Shown in pieces: positions 25,117 through 33,576 of a stretch of DNA of 55,374 bases. The notes beneath the pieces are model-generated. The model did not search any database. It was not told where the DNA came from and saw only the letters and a list, made by a program, of their open reading frames with translations. Where the stretch lies: positions 1 to 55,374 of the forward strand of contig WRPG01000031.1 in assembly GCA_009773355.1 (NCBI GenBank). The letters are read 5' to 3'. Within the stretch, counting starts at the first letter, position 1. Every line of letters starts with the position of its first letter. A program made the translations under genes and the position numbers. Source of the stretch: Limisphaerales bacterium. GTDB taxonomy: Bacteria; Verrucomicrobiota; Verrucomicrobiia; Limisphaerales; SXTU01.

Positions 25117-25590
25117 ATGGCGGCGTGGTGCTGTCTGGGGGCAATGCTCGGCTCGTTGTCCTGGCTTGGTCCGCTGGCCGTCGTTCTGGTTGCCACACTG
25201 GATGGCTCCCACGCCTCCTCCATCACCGCGCAGGGCACCGGAGTCGCGGTCGTGCTCCACCACGAGCTGCCCGGCGCGCAACCGGTGCGCGGCCATGACC
25301 GTTCGTTCGGGCACCAGCATTGCCTGGCCGCCAGCGTGCTCGCCTCACTGGCGGGGGACGCCTCCTCTCGGACTGACCATGTGATTCAGTTCGCAGGCGG
25401 GGCGGCGAACTTCACCAAGGCGCAATCGGTGCGCCCTGCGCCGCAGACGTTGGCGATGACGGCTCCGGTCTCCCCTGACACGGCGGCCCTGATTTCACTT
25501 TCCGAACGCACCGCCCCGCTGCACCCGCGCCCGCCGCCGGTGCTCGCGGCGCTTCTCCTGCAGGTTCGTTCGACGGTTCTCCTCGTTTGA
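25117..25590 (+). CDS. Small membrane-anchored His-containing protein of the metal-efflux cassette
   Basis: 157 residues from ATG 25117. A hydrophobic N-terminus (CCLGAMLGSLSWLGPLAVVL) acts as signal or anchor. It then has a His/Asp-rich patch, VVLHHELPG and GHDRSFGHQHCLA, which looks suited to metal binding, followed by TDHVIQF and a Pro-rich, hydrophobic end PRPPPVLAALLLQV. Small proteins of this general form often precede CzcC-like genes in environmental bacteria; that is a recollection of context, and no named family was identified. It lies 132 bases before czcC on the same strand. A role in metal sensing or periplasmic metal handling is inference. Confidence 0.6.
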   Translation: MAAWCCLGAMLGSLSWLGPLAVVLVATLDGSHASSITAQGTGVAVVLHHELPGAQPVRGHDRSFGHQHCLAASVLASLAGDASSRTDHVIQFAGGAANFTKAQSVRPAPQTLAMTAPVSPDTAALISLSERTAPLHPRPPPVLAALLLQVRSTVLLV

Positions 25591-25722
25591 TTTTCCTCTC
25601 CGGCTCGCGGTTGGTCTGAGTTCTCAGGCTGATTGCGGGCCTTTCTGTTTGCTGCTCCCCCCGCCCGTTTGCGTGAGGAGTCCGTCCCCAACCCGTTATC
25701 AACCTTAGACTTTGTCATCCCT

Positions 25723-27051
25723 ATGAAATCCGTTTTGAAATCCTGCTTGAACCGTCTCCCCTTGGCCGTGCTCGCACTCGCGAGCAACCTGGCCGGTGCC
25801 GCGCCGGCGGCCGAAACCCGCCTCCTCCCCGAACTCGGCCCGCTGACGCTCGATTCGCTCGTGAGCGAAGTGCTGGCCGGCAACCCCGAGCTGCGCTTCT
25901 ACGAGGCCGAGCTGGCCGCCGCGAAAGGCGAGCGCCGCGCGGCTGGCCAGCCGGCCAACCCGGAGCTGGCGACGCAGTTCGGCCAGAAGCGCTCCACGGA
26001 CGCCGCCGGCACATTGCAAGGCGAGGGGCTGGCGTGGTCGGTGAGCGTGAGCCAGACCTTCGAGTGGCCGGGACGCATGGCTTTGCGCAAATCCATCGCC
26101 AACCGGCAGGTCGCGCTGGCGGATGCGGGCCTGGCGCAGTTCCGCGCCGCGCTGGCCGCCCGTGCCCGCTCGCTGGGCCACGACCTTGCGGTGGCCGTGG
26201 AGAAGGCCGAGACCACGCGCGAGACGGCGGACCGCTTCCTCGCCTTGCAGGAGATCGCCGTGCAACGCGACCCCGCCGGGGTCGCGCCGCTGCTGGAGAC
26301 GCGCATCCTCGAGGCCAACAGCATCACCTACCGCCGCCGCGCGGCGGACGCACTCAAGCTCACGCGGCAGTCGCTCGTGGAGCTGAACCTCCTGCGCGGC
26401 CAGCCCTTGGAATCCACGCTGCGGATCACGCCCGGCAACGTGCGGTTCGCCGCGTTGCCGGGACTCGACACGCTGCTCGCACTCGCGCGCACCAACAACT
26501 TCGAGCTGCGCCAGCGCGCGCTGGAGCTGGAGCAGCAGGGCTTCCGCGTGGACCTGGCGAAGAACGAGCGTTATCCCGCCGTGACCGTGGCACCCTACTA
26601 CTCGGAGGAAAAGGCGGGCGGCAAGGACCGCATGGTCGGGCTGGGCTTCTCTATCCCGTTGCCGGTGTGGAACCAGAACAAAGGCGGCATCGAAATCGCG
26701 AAGGCCCGGCAGGACCAGGCGCAAACGTCGCTGCTGCTGACGCAGCGGGCCATCGAGCAGCGGTTGCTGGAGCACGCCACGACGTATGAGGCCCGCCTGC
26801 GCGAGATGGGCCATTGGCGGATTGACTCCGTCGAGCGCTTCCGCGAGGCGGCGGAGCTGGCCGACCGCCACTACCGGCTTGGCGCGGTGCCCATCGCCAC
26901 CTACGTCGAGATGCAGAAGCAGTCCCTCGACGCGCTCGACGCGCTGCTGGAAACCCGCCGGGAGGCCATGGAGGCCGCGCAGCAGATCGAGCTTGCCACC
27001 GGCGCGCAGTTGAAGCTGCTGGCCCCGGCCACGGGAGGAGTGCAGCCATGA
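25723..27051 (+). CDS. czcC: CzcC/TolC-like outer-membrane efflux protein
   Basis: 442 residues with a signal peptide (LPLAVLALASNLAGAAPAA). The outer-membrane efflux domain appears twice, as expected for TolC-type proteins: LTLDSLVSEVLAGNPELRFYEAE with QPANPEL in the first repeat, and LGFSIPLPVWNQNKGGIEIAKA in the second. The QTFEWPGRMALRK stretch is typical of CzcC/CusC-type subunits. It forms the outer-membrane duct of an RND pump. The stop overlaps the ATG of czcA by four bases, implying translational coupling. No adaptor gene separates them, which is unusual. Confidence 0.88.
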   Translation: MKSVLKSCLNRLPLAVLALASNLAGAAPAAETRLLPELGPLTLDSLVSEVLAGNPELRFYEAELAAAKGERRAAGQPANPELATQFGQKRSTDAAGTLQGEGLAWSVSVSQTFEWPGRMALRKSIANRQVALADAGLAQFRAALAARARSLGHDLAVAVEKAETTRETADRFLALQEIAVQRDPAGVAPLLETRILEANSITYRRRAADALKLTRQSLVELNLLRGQPLESTLRITPGNVRFAALPGLDTLLALARTNNFELRQRALELEQQGFRVDLAKNERYPAVTVAPYYSEEKAGGKDRMVGLGFSIPLPVWNQNKGGIEIAKARQDQAQTSLLLTQRAIEQRLLEHATTYEARLREMGHWRIDSVERFREAAELADRHYRLGAVPIATYVEMQKQSLDALDALLETRREAMEAAQQIELATGAQLKLLAPATGGVQP

Positions 27052-30000
27052 TTGACCGCATCCTGGAATTCTCCATGCGCCAGCGCGCGCTGGTGCTGCT
27101 GCTCGCCGCCGCGCTGCTGGCCGGCGGCTTGTGGTCCGTGCTGCATCTGCCGATTGACGCCGTGCCGGACCTGACCGGCGTGCAGGTGCAGGTCAACACC
27201 GAGGTGCCGGCGATGGCCCCGGAGGAATCGGAAAAGGCCGTCACCCGCGTCATCGAGTTGGAAATGCAGGGCCTGCCCGGCGTCACGGGCATGCGCTCGC
27301 TCACCAAGTTCGGCCTCTCGCAGGTCACGCTGAACTTCGAGGACGGCGCGGACATCTACCGCGCCCGGCAGCTCGTGACCGAGCGGCTCACCGGCGTGCT
27401 GGATTCGCTCCCGCCCGGCTGCTCGCCCAAGCTCGCGCCCATCAGCACCGGCCTCGGGGAGATTTTCTACTACACGCTGCGCTGGAAGCCGGGCGCATCG
27501 GAACGGCCCGCCGACGTGCAGTCGGCCTTGATGGAGCTTTACGACGCGCAGGAATACCTCGTGAAGCCGCTGCTCCGGCAGGTTCCCGGGGTCGCGGAAA
27601 TCAACTCCAGCGGCGGCCACCAGCGCCAGGTGCTGGTCGAGCCGAAGCTCGACGCGCTCACCCAGGCGGGCATGACCGTGGCGGACCTCGCGGATGTGAT
27701 TCGCGGCAACGTCGAGAACGCGGGCGGCGGCATCGTCAGCCGGGGCGGCCAGCAATTCACCATCCGTGCCGTGGGCAAGGTGCAGTCGCCGGAGGAGATT
27801 GCGGAGCTGCCGGTGAAGTTCGGCGGCGCGCTTGCGCCACTGCGTGTGAAAGACCTCGCCAATGTGGCTGTCGGCGCGAAATACCGCACCGGGGCCGCCA
27901 CGATGGATGGCGAGGAGGCCGTGCTCGGCACCGTGATGATGCTGGCCGGCCAGAACGCGCGCGTGGTCTGCCAGCGCGTGCTGCCGCGCATCCAAACCGT
28001 TCGGGAAAAACTGCCGCCCGGCATCGAGCTGACCACGGTGTATGACCGCTCCGAGCTGGTGGACCGCACCATCGGCACGGTGAAGCGCAACCTCTTCGAG
28101 GGCGCGGTGCTGGTCGTGGTCGTCCTCATGGCGCTGCTGGGCAACTGGCGCGCGGCGCTCATCGTGGCCACGGCCATTCCGCTCTCGTTCCTCTTCGCCA
28201 TCACCGGCATGGTGCGCCACGACATCTCCGGCAACCTGATGAGCCTGGGTGCGGTGGATTTCGGCCTCATCATTGATGGCGCGGTCGTGATGGTGGAGAA
28301 CATCGTCCGCCAGCTCGCGCACCGGCAGCAGCACCTGGGCCGCCCGCTCACGACGGAGGAGCGCGCCCACACCGTCCTCAGCGCCAGCAAGCAGGTGGGC
28401 AACCCGATGTTCTTCGGCGTGCTCATCATCACGCTGGTCTATGTGCCGATTCTCGCGTTGAGCGGCATCGAGGGGAAAATGTTCCGGCCCATGGCGCTCA
28501 CGGTGATGCTCGCGCTCGTGGGGGCGCTCCTGCTCGCGCTCACCTTGATGCCCGTGCTGTGCTCCTACCTGTTGCGCGGCAGGATTGAGGAGAAGGACAA
28601 CTTCCTCATCCGCACCGCCAAGGCCGCCTACGAAGCCACGTTGCTGCGCGCCTTGCGCTGGCGCTGGCTCACCGTGGGCGGGGCCGTCGCCATTCTCGTC
28701 GCCTCCGCAGCGCTTTACCTGCGGCTCGGCGCGGAGTTCGTGCCCAAGCTCGACGAGGGAGCCATCACCGCGATGGTGTATCGCGAGGTCGGCATGAGCC
28801 TGGACGAATCGCTCGCGCAGGAGTTGAAAGCCGAGCGCATCATCCGGGAGAAGTTCCCCGAGGTGACGCGCGTCTTCTCGCGCATCGGCACCAGCGAGGT
28901 GGCGACCGACCCGATGGCGCCGAACGAGAACGACCTCTACATCTTCTACCAGCCGCTGAAGGACTGGCCGCGCACCGCCGGCCGGCCGCAGACCAAGCGG
29001 GAGCTGTGCGAGCAGATCGAGAAGGCCGTGAACGCGGCGGTGCCCGGCCATGAGTTCGAGTTCGCCCAGCCCATCGAGATGCGCTTCAACGAGATGCTCG
29101 AAGGCAGCAAGGCCGAGTTGTCCGTGAAGATTTACGGCCCCGACTTCGATGCGCTGGAGAAACTCGCCGGCCAAACCAAGGACACCATCAACGCCGTGCC
29201 CGGCGGCGAGGCGGCGCTGGAAGTGGACGGGCGCACCTCGACGCTCGTGCTGAATGTGCGGCGCGGCGAACTGGCCCGGCGCAACCTCGCCTCCGCCGAA
29301 ATCAACCGCGCCGTCGCCGCCTCGCTCGGCGGCGAGACCGTGGGGACGATGATTGAGGGCAACCGCCGCCGCGACATCGTGGTGCGCCTGCCGGACAGCC
29401 AGCGGGCCGACCTCGACAAAATCAAGGCCCTGCCCGTGCGCGTCGGCGAGTTCGGACTGCTCCCGCTCGGCCAGATGGTGGACGTGGCGACGGTCAAAAC
29501 CGTCGAGCCAATCGGCCACGAGAACGGCCAGCGTCGCGTCGCGCTCATGGTCAGTGTGAAGGGCCGCGACATGGAGGGCTTCGTGCATGAGTGCGTTGCC
29601 CGCCTCAAGGAGCGGGTCAAGTTCCCCGAGGGCTACAGCTTCGAGTTCGGCGGCCAGTTCGAGAACTTGCAGGAAGCCCGCGCCCGGCTCGCCGTGGTGG
29701 TGCCCGCCGCGCTGGTGCTCATCCTCGCGCTCATCTTCGCGGCCTTCCGCAGCCTGCGGCAGACCTTCCTCATCGCCACCGGCATTCCGCTGGCGCTGAC
29801 CGGCGGCGTCTTCGCCCTGTGGCTGCGCGGGATGCCCTTCAGCATCACGGCGGCGGTGGGCTTCATCGCCCTCAGCGGCGTCGCCGTGCTCAACGGCCTG
29901 GTGATGCTCACCTACTTCAACCAGCTCCGCGAGGAGGGCCGGTCCGTGCGCGACGCCGTCCTGGAAGGCTCGCTCACCCGGCTGCGGCCGGTGCTGATGA

Positions 30001-30275
30001 CCGCGTTCGTCGCCGCGCTGGGCTTCGTGCCCATGGCTATCGCCACCGGCGCGGGCGCGGAAGTGCAACGCCCGCTGGCGACCGTCGTCATCGGCGGCAT
30101 CCTCAGCTCCACGTTCCTGACGTTGGTGCTGCTGCCGGTGCTGTATGTCTGGGCCGAGCACCGGGCGACGAACTCCACCGATGCTACAGCGCCAGCGGAG
30201 CCGGTCACCGACGCCGGCACGGACGGCCCCAGCAATCCGAACCCGCCCGCCCAACCTCCAACCAGCCAGCCATGA
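27048..30275 (+). CDS. czcA: CzcA-type heavy-metal RND efflux pump
   Basis: 1075 residues, the usual length for HME-RND pumps, with the first transmembrane helix (LVLLLAAALLAGGLW), a large periplasmic part, a helical block from about 350, a second periplasmic loop and a closing helical block. The fourth helix carries DFGLIIDGAVVMVEN with Asp404, Asp410 and Glu417, matching positions D402/D408/E415 of CzcA; this acidic pattern marks pumps for divalent cations (Zn, Co, Cd, Ni) and not the Cu/Ag type. It would export metal using proton motive force. Coupled to czcC upstream and overlapping a small membrane gene downstream by four bases. Confidence 0.95.
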   Translation: MIDRILEFSMRQRALVLLLAAALLAGGLWSVLHLPIDAVPDLTGVQVQVNTEVPAMAPEESEKAVTRVIELEMQGLPGVTGMRSLTKFGLSQVTLNFEDGADIYRARQLVTERLTGVLDSLPPGCSPKLAPISTGLGEIFYYTLRWKPGASERPADVQSALMELYDAQEYLVKPLLRQVPGVAEINSSGGHQRQVLVEPKLDALTQAGMTVADLADVIRGNVENAGGGIVSRGGQQFTIRAVGKVQSPEEIAELPVKFGGALAPLRVKDLANVAVGAKYRTGAATMDGEEAVLGTVMMLAGQNARVVCQRVLPRIQTVREKLPPGIELTTVYDRSELVDRTIGTVKRNLFEGAVLVVVVLMALLGNWRAALIVATAIPLSFLFAITGMVRHDISGNLMSLGAVDFGLIIDGAVVMVENIVRQLAHRQQHLGRPLTTEERAHTVLSASKQVGNPMFFGVLIITLVYVPILALSGIEGKMFRPMALTVMLALVGALLLALTLMPVLCSYLLRGRIEEKDNFLIRTAKAAYEATLLRALRWRWLTVGGAVAILVASAALYLRLGAEFVPKLDEGAITAMVYREVGMSLDESLAQELKAERIIREKFPEVTRVFSRIGTSEVATDPMAPNENDLYIFYQPLKDWPRTAGRPQTKRELCEQIEKAVNAAVPGHEFEFAQPIEMRFNEMLEGSKAELSVKIYGPDFDALEKLAGQTKDTINAVPGGEAALEVDGRTSTLVLNVRRGELARRNLASAEINRAVAASLGGETVGTMIEGNRRRDIVVRLPDSQRADLDKIKALPVRVGEFGLLPLGQMVDVATVKTVEPIGHENGQRRVALMVSVKGRDMEGFVHECVARLKERVKFPEGYSFEFGGQFENLQEARARLAVVVPAALVLILALIFAAFRSLRQTFLIATGIPLALTGGVFALWLRGMPFSITAAVGFIALSGVAVLNGLVMLTYFNQLREEGRSVRDAVLEGSLTRLRPVLMTAFVAALGFVPMAIATGAGAEVQRPLATVVIGGILSSTFLTLVLLPVLYVWAEHRATNSTDATAPAEPVTDAGTDGPSNPNPPAQPPTSQP

Positions 30276-30712
30276 ACGCCGCCCATCTCCACCTCGCGCT
30301 CAATCATCTCCCCGTCATCGGCAGCCTGTTTGCGGCGTTGCTGCTCGGCTGGGCGTTGCTGCGGCCTGCCTACGAACTGAAACGCGCGGCCTTGGGAGCC
30401 GTCGTGCTCGTGGCCCTGGCTGGCTTTCCCGCCTACTTCACCGGCGAGCCGGCGGAGGACTTCGTCAAGCCGCTCCCGGAAGTCAGCAAAGCACTCGTTC
30501 ACAACCACGAGGAGGCAGCGGAGAAGTCATTCACCGTGCTCTTCGTCGTGGGCGTCGCGGCTCTGGCGGCGCTGCTCTGGACGGGGCGCGATCCTGTGCC
30601 CAAGTGGGTGTGCGTGGCGTTGCTGGTGGCGATGCTCGCCGTGGTCGGGCTGATGGGCTGGACCGCCAACCTCGGCGGGAAAATCCGGCACCCCGAGATC
30701 CGCGCGCGGTGA
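30272..30712 (+). CDS. Small four-helix membrane protein of the metal-efflux cassette
   Basis: 146 residues with about four hydrophobic segments: LNHLPVIGSLFAALLLGWALL, GAVVLVALAGFPAYF, TVLFVVGVAALAALLW and VCVALLVAMLAVVGLMGW. His residues near the start (AHLHLALNH) and in VHNHEEAAEK could contact metal or haem. ATG at 30272 overlaps the czcA stop (ATGA), so it is translationally coupled to the pump. Similar integral proteins accompany czcA genes in Bacteroidetes and Verrucomicrobia, but the function is unknown. An auxiliary role in metal resistance is inference from the overlap. Confidence 0.78.
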   Translation: MNAAHLHLALNHLPVIGSLFAALLLGWALLRPAYELKRAALGAVVLVALAGFPAYFTGEPAEDFVKPLPEVSKALVHNHEEAAEKSFTVLFVVGVAALAALLWTGRDPVPKWVCVALLVAMLAVVGLMGWTANLGGKIRHPEIRAR

Positions 30713-30744
30713 AGCTTCGGCCAGGAGATGCCGCCGACCAAGCC

Positions 30745-31329
30745 TCAGGGTGCCGGCTTGGGAGCAGCTTGCTTCGCCAGCGCGTTGTATTTCTCGACGA
30801 GGGCGTTGAACTCGCGGGTGCGCTGGTTCAACTGCTCAACGACTGCGTTGTGCTCCTTCGTGCGACGCTCCAGTTCCTTGACCAGCTCGTTCTGCTTCGT
30901 GGCGACCTCGTTGAACTTGAGCACGGCGGCGTTGCGGTCGGCAGCGAGCTTCTGCAAGTCCGTGCTGGCCTGCTTGAGTTGCGCGTCGCGCGAGGCAACG
31001 GCAGCGGCCCAGTTGGTCACGCTGGTCTTTAGCTGGTCGCGCTCGTTGGTGAGCTGCTTCACCTGCCGGTCCAGTGCGGCGAGCTTGAGTTCCGTTTCCT
31101 TCAGCGAGGCAGTGGCGCGGGTGAGCTGCTCGCGGAAGCCATCGAGATCGGACGCGCCGCCCTTGAGCCGCTTCTCGGTGTCATCCAAGCGCGCGGCCTG
31201 CTGCTGGCGGGTCTTCTCCGCCGCGTTGAGGTCGAGGTTGAGCTGGCGGTTCATGCGCCATTGCAGGATGCACAGCACGGCCAGCGCGAGCACGCCGGCG
31301 AGGTTGAACCAATGGAGAAAGCGGTTCAT
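30745..31329 (-). CDS. Membrane-anchored coiled-coil protein
   Basis: 194 residues from ATG 31329 (ATG 31353 is possible). One N-terminal transmembrane helix (FNLAGVLALAVLCILQW) is followed by a long, nearly uninterrupted coiled coil rich in Lys, Glu, Gln and Leu (for example ERDQLKTSVTNWAAAVASRD, NEVATKQNELVKELERRTK) and a short Pro/Ala/Lys C-terminus. Such proteins can act as envelope spacers or scaffold; no family was recognised. It lies 221 bases downstream of exbD on the same strand with a large repeat between. A broken copy of its 3' end is found at 24903-25052. Confidence 0.78.
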   Translation of the reverse strand: MNRFLHWFNLAGVLALAVLCILQWRMNRQLNLDLNAAEKTRQQQAARLDDTEKRLKGGASDLDGFREQLTRATASLKETELKLAALDRQVKQLTNERDQLKTSVTNWAAAVASRDAQLKQASTDLQKLAADRNAAVLKFNEVATKQNELVKELERRTKEHNAVVEQLNQRTREFNALVEKYNALAKQAAPKPAP

Positions 31330-31346
31330 TCCGGGAAGGGGAAGTG

Positions 31347-31541
31347 CAACCACGGATGGCCACGGATGGCCACGGATACGAACGGAGCGCGGCCTTCAGG
31401 CCGCTTCATCGCCCGGACGCCACAGGACGTGGGAATGCCAAAGCACGGCGTGCCCTGAAGCGGCGTGAACGCCGCGCTCCTGCGCGCGCTGGCGCAGTTC
31501 GCCTTTCCCAATCCGTGTCCATCCGTGTCCATCTGTGGTTG
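31347..31541. repeat. Large composite inverted repeat with an inner GGAG pair
   Basis: Outer arms 31347-31377 (CAACCACGGATGGCCACGGA onward) and 31511-31541 are inverted and near identical, each containing tandem 10-base CCACGGATGG-type units. Inside is a second inverted pair: GGAGCGCGGCCTTCAGGCCG from 31384 (stem GCGGCCT/AGGCCGC) and its relative at 31458-31480. The element fills the spacer between exbD and the coiled-coil gene; no gene was seen in it. Confidence 0.88.
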
Positions 31542-31550
31542 AAAATCCAC

Positions 31551-31976
31551 TCACTTCTCCGCCGAGCGAATCTCGAACGCGACCTTCTGGATGCCCGTGC
31601 CGCGCACGGTGTCCAGCACGCGGATGACATCGCCGTGGCGCGCGTCGCGATCGCCGCTGATGAAGACGCGGACCTCGGCGTTCGCCTTGGCCATTGCGGC
31701 CAGCGCGAGCGCGAGTTCATTCGGGCCGACGGGCTTGGTGTCGAGGTAGGCGAGGCCGGCCTTGTCCACGGAGATGTTCACGAAGTCGCGCTTCGTGTCC
31801 GCTGTCGCGGTGGTCGCGGTGGGCAGGTTCACCTTCACGCTCTTCTGGTTCACCATGCTCAGGCTCACCAGCATGAACGCGGCGAGCAGGAAGAACATGA
31901 TGTCAATGAGCGGAATGATCTCGATGCGCGCCTCGGCGCTTTCCGGCGGGAGCTTGGAGCCAAGTTTGACGGGCAT
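31551..31976 (-). CDS. exbD: ExbD/TolR-family energy transducer
   Basis: 141 residues with one N-terminal transmembrane helix carrying the membrane Asp, in IEIIPLIDIMFFLLAAFMLV (the proton-relay Asp of ExbD/TolR), and a periplasmic domain with the ExbD fold (VFISGDRDARHGDVIRVLD). Together with ExbB it uses the proton gradient to energise TonB. It is 39 bases downstream of exbB on the same strand. Orientation and neighbours place it in the receptor-linked tonB-exbB-exbD set. Confidence 0.9.
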   Translation of the reverse strand: MPVKLGSKLPPESAEARIEIIPLIDIMFFLLAAFMLVSLSMVNQKSVKVNLPTATTATADTKRDFVNISVDKAGLAYLDTKPVGPNELALALAAMAKANAEVRVFISGDRDARHGDVIRVLDTVRGTGIQKVAFEIRSAEK

Positions 31977-32015
31977 GGGGAGTGATGCGTAATGCGTAAA
32001 ACGTAAGCTGACGCG

Positions 32016-32744
32016 TCAGGGAGTCGCGGCGGGGGCCGGGGCCTTTTCCTCCTTCGGGCGGAAGGCTCGCTCGCGTTCGCGGAGAGCGCGGGCACGGGCG
32101 AACTTTTCGAGGTCGTGGCCGTGGTGCTTGGCGGATTCCACGAGCAGCTCGACGTGGTTGATGGTGCGCTCCAAGCCCGCGCGGTAATGGGCGAGGCGGC
32201 GGTTAAACCAGTTGTAAGGCAGCAGGCAGAGGATCGCGATGCCCAGCCCGCCCGCCGTTGCGATGAGCGCCTCGGCGATGCCGCCGCTGACCTTCGCGGG
32301 CGCGAGCGCCTCATCGCCCACGAAGCTGAACGAGTGCATGATGCCGGTGACGGTGCCGAGCAGGCCCAGCAGCGGCGCGAGCGTGATGAAGGTGCCGAGA
32401 ATCCACAGCCGCTTCTCCGCCCGCTCCAGCTCGTCGGTCGCACGGAGCTGCATCGCGCCCAGCAGCGAGGTGTGCGCGTGGACCAGACCTTCGCCCACGG
32501 TGCGGAGGAAGGGGTCGCCGGAGGATTCGGTGAGGCACATGGCGCGGTCGAAATTGCCGGCGGCGACGGCGTCGAAGGTTTCCTTGAGCACGAGCGCGTT
32601 GCAGCGGCGCTGGAGCTGCCACCACCACAGCGCGCGCTCGACCACGACGACCAGCGCGGCGAGCAGGCAGGCCAGAATCGGCCACATGATGGGACCGCCC
32701 TTGAGGAACGTGTCCACGGCGACGTTGGCGAGCAGCGGGTTCAT
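32016..32744 (-). CDS. exbB: MotA/TolQ/ExbB proton-channel family protein
   Basis: 242 residues with three transmembrane segments: [21 protein letters not shown] near the start, [22 protein letters not shown] in the middle and [18 protein letters not shown]. The [15 protein letters not shown] motif is diagnostic of the ExbB/TolQ family. A basic, Pro/Ala-rich tail follows. ATG 32744 is chosen; a GTG at 32756 overlapping the tonB stop (GTGA) is a plausible coupled alternative. Forms the motor with ExbD for TonB-dependent uptake through the neighbouring receptor. Confidence 0.9.
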   Translation of the reverse strand: MNPLLANVAVDTFLKGGPIMWPILACLLAALVVVVERALWWWQLQRRCNALVLKETFDAVAAGNFDRAMCLTESSGDPFLRTVGEGLVHAHTSLLGAMQLRATDELERAEKRLWILGTFITLAPLLGLLGTVTGIMHSFSFVGDEALAPAKVSGGIAEALIATAGGLGIAILCLLPYNWFNRRLAHYRAGLERTINHVELLVESAKHHGHDLEKFARARALRERERAFRPKEEKAPAPAATP

Positions 32745-32752
32745 TTCGGGAA

Positions 32753-33574
32753 TCACTTTCTCAGTTCGAAGCGGATGGCGACCTCATAAAGCCGCACGGG
32801 ACCGGGCTTGAAACGCCATTGCTCGCGGACGACGCGCAGCGCCTCGCGGTTCAGCGCGCCCCACGGCGACGGGGAACTCGGCTCCGCCGCGAGCACGCGG
32901 CCATCCGCACCCACGCTGAACCGGACGACCACGGTGCCTTCCTGGCCGGCGCGGCGCGCGGAGTCGGGATAGCGCGGGGCGGGCTGGTTGCCCTCGCCAT
33001 CGCCGAACGTGAGCGTTTGCACGGCGGGCGCGGGCGCGGGGATGGCGGCGGGTTTGGCCGCGCCGACGCCGGGCGCTTTGCTGGGCACAACTGGTGCCGG
33101 CTGCGGCGCGGTGCGGACGAACGCGGCCTGCTTCACTTCCACAATCCTCGCGGGGGCCACGACCGGCAAGGCGAAGGCCACCGCCGGACTCGGCAGCGCG
33201 ACGGCGACGAGCTGCGGCGCTTGCGGGGGTGTGGCGGGAGTGAAGAGCGGTGGCGGTTCCGTTGGGTCGGGCGGCGGCTGGACCGGCGTTGGGGCGGGCG
33301 CGGGACTCTGGTTCAGCTCCACCTTGATGAGTTCTGCCTGCACGGCGGGTGCGGCCGGCGCGGGCGGATGCGGGCGCGCGTAGGGCAGCACAAAACCCAC
33401 CGCGCCGACGCCGAGGCACCCCAGCCACAAGACCGCCGTCAGCACGGTGACGGTGGAAACGCCGTCGCCGGGCCGCGTCCGCTCGGGTTGTTCTGTCGCA
33501 GCTATCAAAACGGTTTGGGCAGTGTAGCAAGCCGTCGCCGGAATGCCACACTGCCCGCAGAAATCCACCCTCAC
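32753..33574 (-). CDS. tonB: TonB-family energy transducer
   Basis: About 273 residues: an N-terminal transmembrane helix ([21 protein letters not shown]), a long Pro/Ala/Val-rich periplasmic spacer (for example [19 protein letters not shown]) and a C-terminal TonB domain with the family motif [20 protein letters not shown] and final beta strand [11 protein letters not shown]. It spans the periplasm to transmit ExbBD energy to the receptor. There is no ATG at the start; GTG at 33574, two bases after the receptor stop, is the longest option, while TTG at 33508 would give a shorter N-terminus nearer the helix. Very close spacing supports an operon with the receptor. Confidence 0.88.
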   Translation of the reverse strand: MRVDFCGQCGIPATACYTAQTVLIAATEQPERTRPGDGVSTVTVLTAVLWLGCLGVGAVGFVLPYARPHPPAPAAPAVQAELIKVELNQSPAPAPTPVQPPPDPTEPPPLFTPATPPQAPQLVAVALPSPAVAFALPVVAPARIVEVKQAAFVRTAPQPAPVVPSKAPGVGAAKPAAIPAPAPAVQTLTFGDGEGNQPAPRYPDSARRAGQEGTVVVRFSVGADGRVLAAEPSSPSPWGALNREALRVVREQWRFKPGPVRLYEVAIRFELRK

Positions 33575-33576
33575 GC

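Noticed and set aside
26901-30254. A very long open frame on the minus strand opposite czcA
   Set aside because: Arg/His/Glu-rich composition and no recognisable domain; it is the antisense of a clear RND pump and typical of GC-rich third-position bias.
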